Numbered from the stretch's first letter, positions 1 to 5,329 are shown. The stretch: 7,806 bases of DNA from Nitrososphaerales archaeon TH5893 (GCA_014523685.1 JAATVT010000051.1:1-7806), one strand, 5' to 3'. Notes: a model not told the origin generated them from the sequence alone. Translations and numbers: made by a program.

Positions 1-33
1 GATTAAAAGAAAGTCGAAGGTGCATTTAACTAA

Positions 34-330
34 ATGCGATTGGTTGCAATCGGTAGCAGAGTTTTTGTTACGAGCCTCCGACTGGCAGGTGTACAAGGGA
101 TTGTCGCCGATTCACCAGGGCAAGCGCTTTCACAAATAAACAGCATAGGAACCTCAGATGACGTTGGCCTCCTCCTTCTTAGTGACGATATTGGGAAGGA
201 AATCCGTTACCAACTAACAGAAATAAGGGCCAAGCGTCCTATACCGCTAATATTTGAACTCCCTTCGCCTGGAAGCAAGAAAGAGGATATCGATTACAGA
301 TCATTGTTGAAGCAGATTCTCGGAATGTAA
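34..330 (+). CDS. atpF: A-type (V/A-type) ATP synthase subunit F
   Basis: This 98-residue protein is the small stalk subunit F of the archaeal A1Ao ATP synthase, which sits with subunit D in the central rotor shaft and couples membrane ion flow to ATP synthesis in the A1 head. The N-terminus (MRLVAIGSRVFVTSLRLAG) matches the family's opening pattern, in which a short beta strand is followed by a G-x-x-x-F-V-x-x-x-R-L-A-G segment. The middle has the expected D-x-G-x-x-x-x-S-D-x-I run (about residues 42-53), and P70 and the I-x-E-L-P-S segment follow near residues 72-77. Length is normal for the family (about 100). A Shine-Dalgarno-like GAAGGTG lies at 16-22, 11 nt before the ATG. The 33 upstream bases probably hold the end of another operon gene. 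No further ATPase gene follows, so F seems to be last in its transcription unit. Confidence 0.9.
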   Translation: MRLVAIGSRVFVTSLRLAGVQGIVADSPGQALSQINSIGTSDDVGLLLLSDDIGKEIRYQLTEIRAKRPIPLIFELPSPGSKKEDIDYRSLLKQILGM

Positions 331-542
331 ACTTTATGTTGTTCCACTCAGAGGAACTGATAAGGAGTCGCACCATCGTTACAGGATGCAATCGACAATT
401 AAACACAATTTGATATCAAAATAGGGGAGACCGACTGTTTCCAGTCAACAATCAGCTCCTCACGGATCGCGTAATAGGGCCATTGAATGCGGAGGTATCA
501 TATTTTTACGCTCTCATTTCCTAGTGGTGTTAAATCCTATAG
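331..542. other. Gene-free gap between convergent atpF and trmI, with small hairpins
   Basis: These 212 bases separate the convergent atpF and trmI genes and hold no convincing coding sequence; the longest ATG frame (336-413) is only 25 codons. Two short perfect hairpins are visible: GTTCC/GGAAC at 341-345 and 353-357 with a 7-nt loop, 11 nt after the atpF stop, and GACTG/CAGTC at 433-437 and 442-446 with a TTTC loop. The second is flanked by GGGGAG (424-429) and CTCC (456-459), which could close a larger helix. The only T-tract on the + strand that resembles an archaeal terminator is TTTTT at 503-507. No tRNA-like B box is present. The gap may simply be the 3' untranslated region. Confidence 0.45.
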
Positions 543-1310
543 CTAGTTGCTAACCTTTCTACCGAATATCAGATAGGTCGTATGTGCTATCATCCGACTA
601 GATGGCCTTGTCATTCCTTCTCGAGCCTCAAGAGTTCTGATGATTATTTCTACAGATTCAACATCTACGAAGCTGTCTTTTCTTAGTTCGATAGCTGTCT
701 TTTCTAACTGGTTAAAAGTTGGGCATATTGCAACGAACGACCCACTGTTTTTGAGGGATTCATAAACCTGAGGGATCACAGTCCACGGATCGCCAAGATC
801 CACTATTGCCACGTCAGCGTTCTTAATGCCTATTCCCAAGTGTGGGTCATATTGGGAGGGAGTAACAAATTCTATTACCCCGGCCTTCTGTAGGTTACGT
901 TTCGCAACGGCCATGAAATCTGGGTTTATGTCAAAAGTGTAAATGTGTCCATTTGGCTTTACAATACTGGCCATAAAGGTTGTAAGTGCCCCGCTGCCAG
1001 TTCCAATTTCAAGTACTTTCGATCCATTTTCCAAACCAGTTCGAGCAACAATAAAACCCAAATCTTTGGGGTAGATGATTTGAGTTTTCCTTTCTGACTT
1101 CATGATAAAATCGTAGTTTGTCGGCTGAATCAGATAAATTGTCTTCCCTTCAGTCGATTGTATGACGGATCCGTATTCCATTCCTATTACATTTGACAAA
1201 TCTATTACTCCGAGATGAGTATGCATCTTCTTTGCAACTGCTACCTTGACAAGCCATTTTTTTCTAGGGGTATGAAATAGCAACACATAGGAACCCTCAC
1301 GGATTATCAT
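543..1310 (-). CDS. trmI: tRNA (adenine-N1)-methyltransferase, TrmI/Gcd14 family
   Basis: This 255-residue class I SAM-dependent methyltransferase makes m1A at position 57/58 in the tRNA T-loop, working as a homotetramer in the cytoplasm. The first 70 residues form the small beta-rich N-terminal domain of TrmI enzymes. TQIIYPKDLGFIV (residues 76-88) is the family linker leading to the SAM site VLEIGTGSGAL (99-109), with the ribose-binding acidic residue in D127-I-N-P. The catalytic-region motif VDLGDPW is at 170-176, and the family's C-terminal signature RPSSRMIAHTTYL (235-247) is intact. Length is normal. The ATG at 1308-1310 has AGGA 6 nt upstream (1317-1320 on the + strand) and a TATA-like element at 1341-1348, so the gene probably has its own promoter despite following the histone gene by only 68 nt. 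The exact target base (57, 58 or both) cannot be read from the sequence. Confidence 0.92.
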   Translation of the reverse strand: MIIREGSYVLLFHTPRKKWLVKVAVAKKMHTHLGVIDLSNVIGMEYGSVIQSTEGKTIYLIQPTNYDFIMKSERKTQIIYPKDLGFIVARTGLENGSKVLEIGTGSGALTTFMASIVKPNGHIYTFDINPDFMAVAKRNLQKAGVIEFVTPSQYDPHLGIGIKNADVAIVDLGDPWTVIPQVYESLKNSGSFVAICPTFNQLEKTAIELRKDSFVDVESVEIIIRTLEAREGMTRPSSRMIAHTTYLIFGRKVSN

Positions 1311-1340
1311 TCTTATTCCTAGGGTAGGATATAGCGGAAG

Positions 1341-1348
1341 ATAAAAAG
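1341..1348 (-). promoter_or_regulatory. Candidate TATA box of trmI (possibly also histone terminator T-tract)
   Basis: The minus strand reads CTTTTTAT here, centred about 34 nt before the trmI ATG. That would place transcription start near 1318 with a leader of about 8 nt containing AGGA. The same T-run lies about 30 nt after the histone stop codon, so it could equally act as an archaeal T-tract terminator for the histone transcript. The assignment rests on spacing alone. Confidence 0.4.
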
Positions 1349-1378
1349 TCTTGCCCAGCAGGCCATATTAGGTGAAGT

Positions 1379-1603
1379 CTATAACTTTAGAATATTCTTG
1401 GCTGCAAGTCTAACGTCTTCAGATTTTATTGTCTTCCTTCCCGCATGAATAGACAAATCCAGGGCTTGCGAAGCAATCTTGGCTGCTACTTCTTCAAGTA
1501 TCTTCCGAAGTTCATCAGCAGCGTCATCGCTCACCCTTTCTGCTCCTGATTTTTTCATAAACCGGTACATCGCTGCGAGTCCTAATTCTGGATTAGTGGA
1601 CAT
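1379..1603 (-). CDS. Archaeal histone (HMfB-like, single fold)
   Basis: This is a 74-residue archaeal histone, a DNA-wrapping chromatin protein that dimerises through the histone fold and can polymerise along DNA. The segment GAERVSDDAADELRKILEE (residues 20-38) corresponds to loop 1 and the start of the long helix, and HAGRKTIKSEDVRLAAK (53-69) is the hallmark loop 2 and third helix. R56 and D63 can form the conserved arginine-aspartate clamp. There is no N- or C-terminal tail beyond a few residues (MSTNPELGL in front and ILKL at the end), as is usual in archaea. The ATG at 1601-1603 is supported by a TATA box centred about 31 nt upstream, which implies a leaderless or nearly leaderless mRNA. 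A phased tandem repeat lies just beyond the promoter. It is transcribed in the same direction as trmI. Confidence 0.95.
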   Translation of the reverse strand: MSTNPELGLAAMYRFMKKSGAERVSDDAADELRKILEEVAAKIASQALDLSIHAGRKTIKSEDVRLAAKNILKL

Positions 1604-1629
1604 ATGTAAACTATGTAGTTGGGTGTATG

Positions 1630-1638
1630 TTAAATATT
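1630..1638 (-). promoter_or_regulatory. TATA box of the histone gene
   Basis: On the minus strand this reads AATATTTAA, centred about 31 nt upstream of the histone ATG. Archaeal transcription normally starts 25-28 nt after the TATA centre, so the predicted mRNA has only a few untranslated bases. No Shine-Dalgarno sequence is visible in the interval, in keeping with a leaderless transcript. Confidence 0.6.
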
Positions 1639-1659
1639 GCCTCCCTTATAGACGCCGTA

Positions 1660-1684
1660 TGAGAATACGTGAGAATAGGTCTCA
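1660..1684. repeat. 10-bp tandem repeat with overlapping inverted repeat upstream of the histone promoter
   Basis: TGAGAATACG (1660-1669) is followed immediately by TGAGAATAGG (1670-1679), differing at one base. The second copy forms an inverted repeat with TCTCA at 1680-1684 (TGAGA, 5-nt spacer, TCTCA). The 10-bp period is roughly one helical turn, so both copies face the same side of the DNA. They sit about 22-46 bp upstream of the histone TATA box, where an archaeal activator could bind. The function is inferred. Confidence 0.4.
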
Positions 1685-1781
1685 TAAGGTATACACCTAA
1701 TTGACTTATTCGGAATTTTTAGGCTCTGAAGGGGCGAAGACTTTACCACGACATCCGATACGTCCATTTGCTTATTCTACA

Positions 1782-2873
1782 TTATGATGACATGTTTCCA
1801 CCGGTCATATTTCCACCGGTCACATTATTTTGGCCTGCAGTCGATAGAAATGTATTCAATATATTACCAATCTCAGCCGGATATTGATCCATTACTGCAT
1901 GACCAGCATCTTTGATTTGTGCAAGCCAGGCTCCGGGAATTTTGCCTGCAAGAATTAAGGCATTTCCATGTGGCACGTAGTAATTATCATCTGTTCCCGC
2001 TATAACCAAGGTGGGTTTAGCCAATTTCGCGAGCTCGTCACAAGCACCACTCCAGTTGGCAGCCGTCCAAGCATGTCCTACGTTGTTCTGATTGTTAGCT
2101 ATTTCAGGGGGCAAACCAGGCTTCAATTGTTGTAATGATGTAATGTTTTCAAATCCTTCGAGAGATTCAGGATGCAGTTTGGTCCATTCTAATCCATTTG
2201 AGGCAGCCACAAGATATTTTATTTCATCTGTAGTGATTGGAATATTATTTAGAGATTTATTTACAAGTTCGGATTGCAATTTCTTAAATTCAGGTGGTTG
2301 ATCAATACCATCTTTTCCACCACAAGTCGAGGCAACGAGTATAAGGCTGTTAACCTTTTCTGGATAGCTAGTTGTAAATGCCTGAGCTATAAATGAACCT
2401 AGAGAATATCCCATAACATCTGCTTTTGGTATTTTTAGAGCATCAAGCAAACCAGCTGTATCGTTTGCAAGTAGCTGCATAGAATATGGTTTGGAACCAG
2501 TTGTTGTATTTCCAATTCCACGACTATCAAACACAATTACTGTGTGATTTGAAGAAAGGGCCGTTAGAAAAGAAGGATCCCAGGCATCCATATTATCAGA
2601 AGCGCCATTGAAAAGTATTATAGGGTCACCTTTACCAAACACTTTGTACGCAACATCAATATCTCCTACATGTACTTTTTCTAATGGGATATCTTCCGTA
2701 TTTACCATACTCGTAGCATTGGAATTCATTTGGTCTGGATTTGGTTGACCATACACTGCTTTGGTAATGTCAAAGTAACTATGGGTACTGATTGATGAGC
2801 TTGTAATAACAAGAGCAGATATGACAGCTATAAGGATTAGATGATCTTTCCGAATAAGTCCGTGATTTGACAT
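1782..2873 (-). CDS. Secreted alpha/beta-fold hydrolase, sequon-rich
   Basis: This 363-residue alpha/beta hydrolase is probably exported and acts on an ester, amide or similar small substrate that the sequence does not reveal. A charged start and hydrophobic helix (residues 11-24), followed by a Ser-rich stretch and AVYGQ (39-43), look like a thaumarchaeal signal peptide or anchor. The catalytic triad is complete: nucleophile S157 in GYSLG (155-159), acid D295 or D296 in AGTDDNYY, and H325 in DAGHAVM. VFDSRGIGNT (114-123) is the usual strand-4 loop, while the oxyanion HG motif is replaced by NGAS (89-92). There are ten N-x-S/T sequons, three of them in a short Gly/Asn/Met tail encoded by 15-bp repeats. 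The ATG at 2871-2873 is preceded by GGGAAGGT (2880-2887) at 6 nt spacing, so unlike its neighbours this mRNA probably has a real leader. Confidence 0.85.
   Translation of the reverse strand: MSNHGLIRKDHLILIAVISALVITSSSISTHSYFDITKAVYGQPNPDQMNSNATSMVNTEDIPLEKVHVGDIDVAYKVFGKGDPIILFNGASDNMDAWDPSFLTALSSNHTVIVFDSRGIGNTTTGSKPYSMQLLANDTAGLLDALKIPKADVMGYSLGSFIAQAFTTSYPEKVNSLILVASTCGGKDGIDQPPEFKKLQSELVNKSLNNIPITTDEIKYLVAASNGLEWTKLHPESLEGFENITSLQQLKPGLPPEIANNQNNVGHAWTAANWSGACDELAKLAKPTLVIAGTDDNYYVPHGNALILAGKIPGAWLAQIKDAGHAVMDQYPAEIGNILNTFLSTAGQNNVTGGNMTGGNMSS
1791..1820 (-). repeat. Two 15-bp tandem units encoding a glycosylation-sequon tail
   Basis: Two consecutive 15-bp units (1791-1805 and 1806-1820) differ at one base and, on the minus strand, each encode the pentapeptide TGGNM. 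A degenerate third copy upstream supplies the preceding NNV. The resulting tail places N-V-T, N-M-T and N-M-S sequons five residues apart at the very end of the hydrolase. The in-frame unit length means copy number can change without a frameshift. Confidence 0.75.
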
Positions 2874-2879
2874 GACATT

Positions 2880-2887
2880 ACCTTCCC
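2880..2887 (-). promoter_or_regulatory. Shine-Dalgarno site of the secreted hydrolase
   Basis: The minus strand reads GGGAAGGT, ending 6 nt before the ATG at 2873. No TATA-like element lies 25-30 nt before the ATG, so the transcript should start further upstream. A TATA-like TATTATTTA sits around 3077-3085, which would give a leader of roughly 180 nt that includes the repeats at 2942-3020. Confidence 0.45.
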
Positions 2888-2925
2888 TTACCTTATGTGT
2901 GTTTGTGTTCGTATTTGAATCACTA

Positions 2926-2935
2926 GTAACGTTAC
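2926..2935. promoter_or_regulatory. 10-bp perfect palindrome upstream of the secreted hydrolase
   Basis: GTAACGTTAC reads identically on both strands and lies about 53-62 nt before the hydrolase start codon. It is long enough to be a dimeric regulator half-site pair, but a 10-bp palindrome is expected occasionally by chance in a window this size, so the operator role is a guess. Confidence 0.25.
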
Positions 2936-2941
2936 CTTTGC

Positions 2942-3020
2942 TATCCTTAACTACTCTCCTGCCTGACGTTGGATATTCAATTATTGTTTCATTTTCAGTA
3001 TTATCCCTAAATACTCTCCT
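2942..3020. repeat. 19-bp imperfect direct repeat, two copies spaced 60 bp
   Basis: TATCCTTAACTACTCTCCT (2942-2960) and TATCCCTAAATACTCTCCT (3002-3020) match at 17 of 19 positions, with starts exactly 60 bp apart. The flanks do not align, so this is not simply a duplicated block. On the hydrolase strand each copy begins AGGAGAGTA. They lie about 70-150 nt upstream of the hydrolase ATG, either as DNA operator sites or within a long 5' leader. Confidence 0.55.
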
Positions 3021-3238
3021 CTCCTCACTTGTATACGTTAAAGGTTGCCCGTCCAGGGTATGTCTACTGTGCCTTCTAAATAATATCCAATTTTAGGTAT
3101 TAAGAGTAATCGCTTAGGTTCTAAAGTAAGAATGGATATTCAGATATAGTAATCAGGTAAGACATCCCTGGTATTAACAAATGTCTTTTGCCCGAGTTCG
3201 TTGTAGGTTTAAGGAGGCTTCGCATTAATTGTGGGGAC

Positions 3239-3248
3239 TATATTAAAA
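3239..3248 (+). promoter_or_regulatory. TATA box of the tatD-S17e operon
   Basis: TATATTAAAA at these positions is a strong archaeal TATA box, centred 23 nt before the first ATG (3266) and 32 nt before the second in-frame ATG (3275). Start of transcription is expected near 3270, which would place the first ATG at or just outside the mRNA and favour the second one. No other strong promoter precedes tatD. Confidence 0.6.
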
Positions 3249-3265
3249 GGTAGCTTGAACTAAAA

Positions 3266-4051
3266 ATGAAATCTATGTCTTTGGTCGATGCTCATATTCA
3301 TCTAACCGATAATGAATTTTCATTATATATTGATTCCATTATAGCGACATTTAAAGCGATGAGGATAAAGGTCTGTTCCGTTTGCGTCGATAACCAAACA
3401 TCGCTTCGCAGCATTAGACTTCTTAATAATCTTGTCCATCGTGACACTATTTTCCAATTCATTGGTATTCATCCATTATATGCCAGTCGTGAAGATGTTG
3501 TTAGATTCCAACTACTCTTCGAAACAAATGTTAAATTCGTTGATGGTATAGGCGAAATTGGGTTGGACAGAACCTATACAATAAACGACTATTCTCCTTA
3601 CCCTAAACAAAAGGAAGTGTTTGAATTGATGCTACAGCTTGCCGAGTCACATCACAAGCCGATCTCAGTCCATTCTCGGAAATCACTAGATGAGGTATTG
3701 CAACTGATGAGCTCATATGATATCACCAGTGTTCTCATACATTGGTTCTCTGGGAATAAGGAACAGTTAAGAAAGTGTATGGACAGAGGTTACTATGTCT
3801 CGTATGGCCCTGCCGTGCTTTACTCTGAGGACAAAAGAGTCCTGCTTAAAAAGGCTGACAAGAATCGAATTTTGACTGAAACTGACGGGCCCAACAAGTA
3901 TTCTCACTGTTTTGGAGATTATCCAGCACTACCAAGTTCATTTTTGACTACCGTTGTAAAGACAGTCAGTGAGGTAATAACGATGTCGTATCAGGAGACC
4001 CTAGAAATGCTCACAGTAAATTGGTGTCAGTATGTAGGTCGCAGGTTATGA
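3266..4051 (+). CDS. TatD-family metal-dependent hydrolase (DNase)
   Basis: This 261-residue TIM-barrel hydrolase belongs to the TatD family, whose members are Mg/Mn-dependent 3'-5' DNases and related phosphoesterases. All expected metal ligands are visible: H10 and H12 in VDAHIHL, E97 in GIGEIGLD, H136 in ISVHSRKS, H159 in VLIHWFSG and D207 in LTETDGP. IGIHP (66-70) is the usual strand-3 motif. Length is normal. The second in-frame ATG (3275) starts MSLVDAHIH, closer to the family's usual beginning, and fits the TATA-to-start spacing better, so the true protein may be 258 residues. It heads an operon with S17e, overlapping by ATGA. The physiological substrate (DNA repair, RNA or tRNA quality control) is not shown by the sequence, although co-transcription with a ribosomal protein hints at housekeeping. 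Confidence 0.88.
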   Translation: MKSMSLVDAHIHLTDNEFSLYIDSIIATFKAMRIKVCSVCVDNQTSLRSIRLLNNLVHRDTIFQFIGIHPLYASREDVVRFQLLFETNVKFVDGIGEIGLDRTYTINDYSPYPKQKEVFELMLQLAESHHKPISVHSRKSLDEVLQLMSSYDITSVLIHWFSGNKEQLRKCMDRGYYVSYGPAVLYSEDKRVLLKKADKNRILTETDGPNKYSHCFGDYPALPSSFLTTVVKTVSEVITMSYQETLEMLTVNWCQYVGRRL

Positions 4052-4344
4052 CAAGGATAAAATATCCTTCCTACAGAGCTCATGGTATGGACCGTGTACG
4101 CAGGATTTCAACCGAGCTTTTGTCACGATACCCAGACAAATTCGTTCAGGATTTCGAACATAATAAAAAGATGGTAAATAAGTTGGCTAGAATAAGATCC
4201 AAGGTACTTAGAAATACTATTGCAGGCTATCTCACATCTTATCTAAGAAAAAACTCAAGTCAACAAGAAGTTCAGGCCGGTTCCTCGGAATCAGAAGCCA
4301 TAGAACCACCAGGATCTGTGATCGATGAAAATAGAAAAGAATAA
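4048..4344 (+). CDS. rps17e: 30S ribosomal protein S17e
   Basis: This encodes the archaeal/eukaryotic-type small-subunit protein S17e, absent from bacteria. The core, residues 14-68, contains MDRVRRIS, YPDKFVQDFEHNKKMVNKL (28-46) and SKVLRNTIAGYLTSYLRK (51-68), which match the family's RVR start, D-F-x-x-N-K and K-x-x-R-N-x-I-A-G-Y-x-T motifs. The core is about 60 residues as usual, followed by a 30-residue polar, mostly acidic tail (residues 69-98) with no recognisable motif. The ATG at 4048 overlaps the tatD stop as ATGA, implying coupled translation. However, family members normally begin at the RVR motif, so the ATG at 4087 (M14) is a serious alternative that would remove MTRIKYPSYRAHG. 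It is co-transcribed with tatD and possibly with the ubiquitin-like gene 41 nt downstream. Confidence 0.9.
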   Translation: MTRIKYPSYRAHGMDRVRRISTELLSRYPDKFVQDFEHNKKMVNKLARIRSKVLRNTIAGYLTSYLRKNSSQQEVQAGSSESEAIEPPGSVIDENRKE

Positions 4345-4385
4345 GGGTACGGATTTTAGATTTGAACCAATAGTGGCATATTAGC

Positions 4386-4643
4386 TTGATACTGATAAGA
4401 TTACTTGGAAGATACAAAAAAGCAATGGGATGTTCTTCCTTGAAATACAAAAAACATCCAGCCTCGATAAATGAAATAGTTTCATACTTGGACGGGTCTG
4501 TATCAGGATACAATACCTTTTTCAAGAGAGATAATTTTTTAATTGTGGTAAACGGGGTAGATTCGTCTCTTTTAGACGCTAATGAATCCTTGGTGAGAGA
4601 CGGTGATATTGTTACGGTCATACCCATAATCCATGGTGGGTAG
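4386..4643 (+). CDS. Ubiquitin-like small protein, MoaD/ThiS/SAMP type, ending in Gly-Gly
   Basis: This 85-residue beta-grasp protein resembles MoaD, ThiS and the archaeal SAMP modifiers. The first strand and helix (ILIRLLGRYKKAMG, 2-15) match the family pattern V-x-V-x-F-x-A-x-x-x-x-A-x-G, the helix SINEIVSYL (27-35) follows, and the ending VNGVDSSLLDANESLVRDGD then VTVIPIIHGG is the typical final strands plus the exposed diglycine. An E1-like enzyme would adenylate that C-terminus and convert it to a thiocarboxylate (sulfur carrier for molybdopterin, thiamine or tRNA thiolation) or attach it to lysines. The start is a TTG; the first ATG (M14) would delete strand 1, so TTG is preferred. No E1, MoaE or ThiG gene is nearby, so the role is open. 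A TATA-like ATTTTAGATTT at 4353-4363 could give a leaderless mRNA, or it may be read through from S17e. Confidence 0.75.
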   Translation: MILIRLLGRYKKAMGCSSLKYKKHPASINEIVSYLDGSVSGYNTFFKRDNFLIVVNGVDSSLLDANESLVRDGDIVTVIPIIHGG

Positions 4644-4718
4644 TGCTTCCAAATCTCAAAATCTTGGTTATGGCGTACTAGCTACAGACATAGTCGCGTG
4701 GTAAATCCCGTGCAAATG

Positions 4719-4736
4719 GTCATTTATAGTAATGAC
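4719..4736. promoter_or_regulatory. Candidate cgi121 promoter: TATA-like element within an inverted repeat
   Basis: TTTATAG at 4723-4729 is centred 34 nt before the cgi121 TTG start and would give a leader of about 7 nt. It is enclosed by the perfect inverted repeat GTCATT (4719-4724) and AATGAC (4731-4736) with a 6-bp spacer. A dimeric protein bound there would block TBP access. The TATA match is modest and the operator role is inferred. Confidence 0.4.
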
Positions 4737-4759
4737 GTGAAAATAAAAGGAAATCACGA

Positions 4760-5329
4760 TTGATTCTGTCAGATCCTGAGATAAAAAATACAAAGTACTA
4801 CAAACTGAATGATACCTTCATCTGTGTCATGGGCTTAAGGTCAATCGAGACGTCAAAAATTTCTGATTTCATAACTAGGATTCAGAAGCTTTCTTTCGAA
4901 GGCGTATCGATTCAGACAATTAACGCTAGGGCAGCATATGGTATTGATCATCTTCTTGGAGTTTTGAAGATTACGCTGGAATCCCAAAAAAGAAACTTGA
5001 CCCTAACTATGAAGCCAGAGATGGACTTATTGCTTAGATTATCGTTAACAAACCAAATTAGTTTAGCGTTAAATCATGCTGGTCTAAAAACAAATCACCC
5101 CGCGATTATAATTATTTATTCAACAAATAAAAGAAAAGTGTACCATATAAGAAAGAGAATTATGAAAACATTTCCTAATTTAGACAACTCAGTCATAAAG
5201 ATCGATAAGGAAAGCAGAGATCACATTTTTAGACTCATTTTGGCAAACAAACGGAATCAATTATCACATCGTGACGACAACTTCATTACGCAATATCTTA
5301 TTGAACGGTCTGCTCTTATTATCAAATAA
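4760..5329 (+). CDS. KEOPS complex subunit Cgi121-like protein
   Basis: This 189-residue protein matches Cgi121, the KEOPS subunit that binds Bud32 and the tRNA 3' CCA end during t6A37 synthesis. The signature is IQTINARAAYGIDHLLGVL (51-69), corresponding to the family's Q-x-x-x-A-x-x-V-x-G-x-x-H-L. It is followed by a basic stretch (QKRNLT, 76-81) and PEMDLLLRLSLTNQISLALNHAG (86-108), equivalent to E-x-L-L-Y-L-S-G-x-R-Q-I-x-x-A. The usual Gly-x-Arg-Gln of the last motif is Leu-Thr-Asn-Gln here, so it is divergent. The C-terminus runs about 35-40 residues beyond the normal length and is rich in charged residues. TTG at 4760 is chosen because the next Met (M24) would remove the first strand; AAAGG at 4746-4750 may be its ribosome-binding site. 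It converges with the THUMP gene, sharing the last 8 bp. Confidence 0.78.
   Translation: MILSDPEIKNTKYYKLNDTFICVMGLRSIETSKISDFITRIQKLSFEGVSIQTINARAAYGIDHLLGVLKITLESQKRNLTLTMKPEMDLLLRLSLTNQISLALNHAGLKTNHPAIIIIYSTNKRKVYHIRKRIMKTFPNLDNSVIKIDKESRDHIFRLILANKRNQLSHRDDNFITQYLIERSALIIK

Larger units (their letters stand above)
2874..3265. other. Divergent intergenic region with repeats and promoters
   Basis: This 392-bp region separates the divergently transcribed secreted hydrolase and tatD genes and has no credible gene; the 74-codon + strand frame at 2872-3096 is low-complexity (Leu/Val/Ser/Phe-rich) and shows no family features. From left to right it holds the hydrolase ribosome-binding site, a 10-bp perfect palindrome (2926-2935), a 19-bp imperfect direct repeat in two copies 60 bp apart (2942-2960, 3002-3020), a minus-strand TATA-like element near 3077-3085 and the tatD TATA box (3239-3248). 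The section from about 3097 to 3238 shows nothing I can name. Confidence 0.5.

Noticed and set aside
3..29. Possible 3' end of an upstream ATP synthase gene (frame ending LKESRRCI then TAA at 27-29)
   Set aside because: Nine codons are too few to identify a product; position 4 nt before atpF is suggestive only.
336..413. 25-codon ATG frame just after atpF
   Set aside because: Too short and featureless to call; no ribosome-binding site and it overlaps a hairpin.
503..507. T-tract terminator for atpF
   Set aside because: Only five T residues, 173 nt after the stop codon; too weak to annotate on its own.
1479..1700. + strand 73-codon frame opposite the histone gene
   Set aside because: It is antisense to a clear histone gene, Ser/Ala-rich and without family features.
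2872..3096. + strand 74-codon frame in the divergent intergenic region
   Set aside because: Low-complexity Leu/Val/Ser/Phe composition, no ribosome-binding site or TATA at the right distance, and it overlaps repeats and promoter-like sequence. A small membrane protein cannot be fully excluded.
3180..3240. Possible tRNA or small RNA because of GTTCG-containing sequence near 3196
   Set aside because: No acceptor stem, anticodon arm or proper T-loop can be formed around it. No tRNA gene was found by eye elsewhere in the window.
4232..4627. - strand 131-codon frame opposite S17e and the ubiquitin-like gene
   Set aside because: It lies antisense to two genes with recognisable family motifs; its translation shows none.
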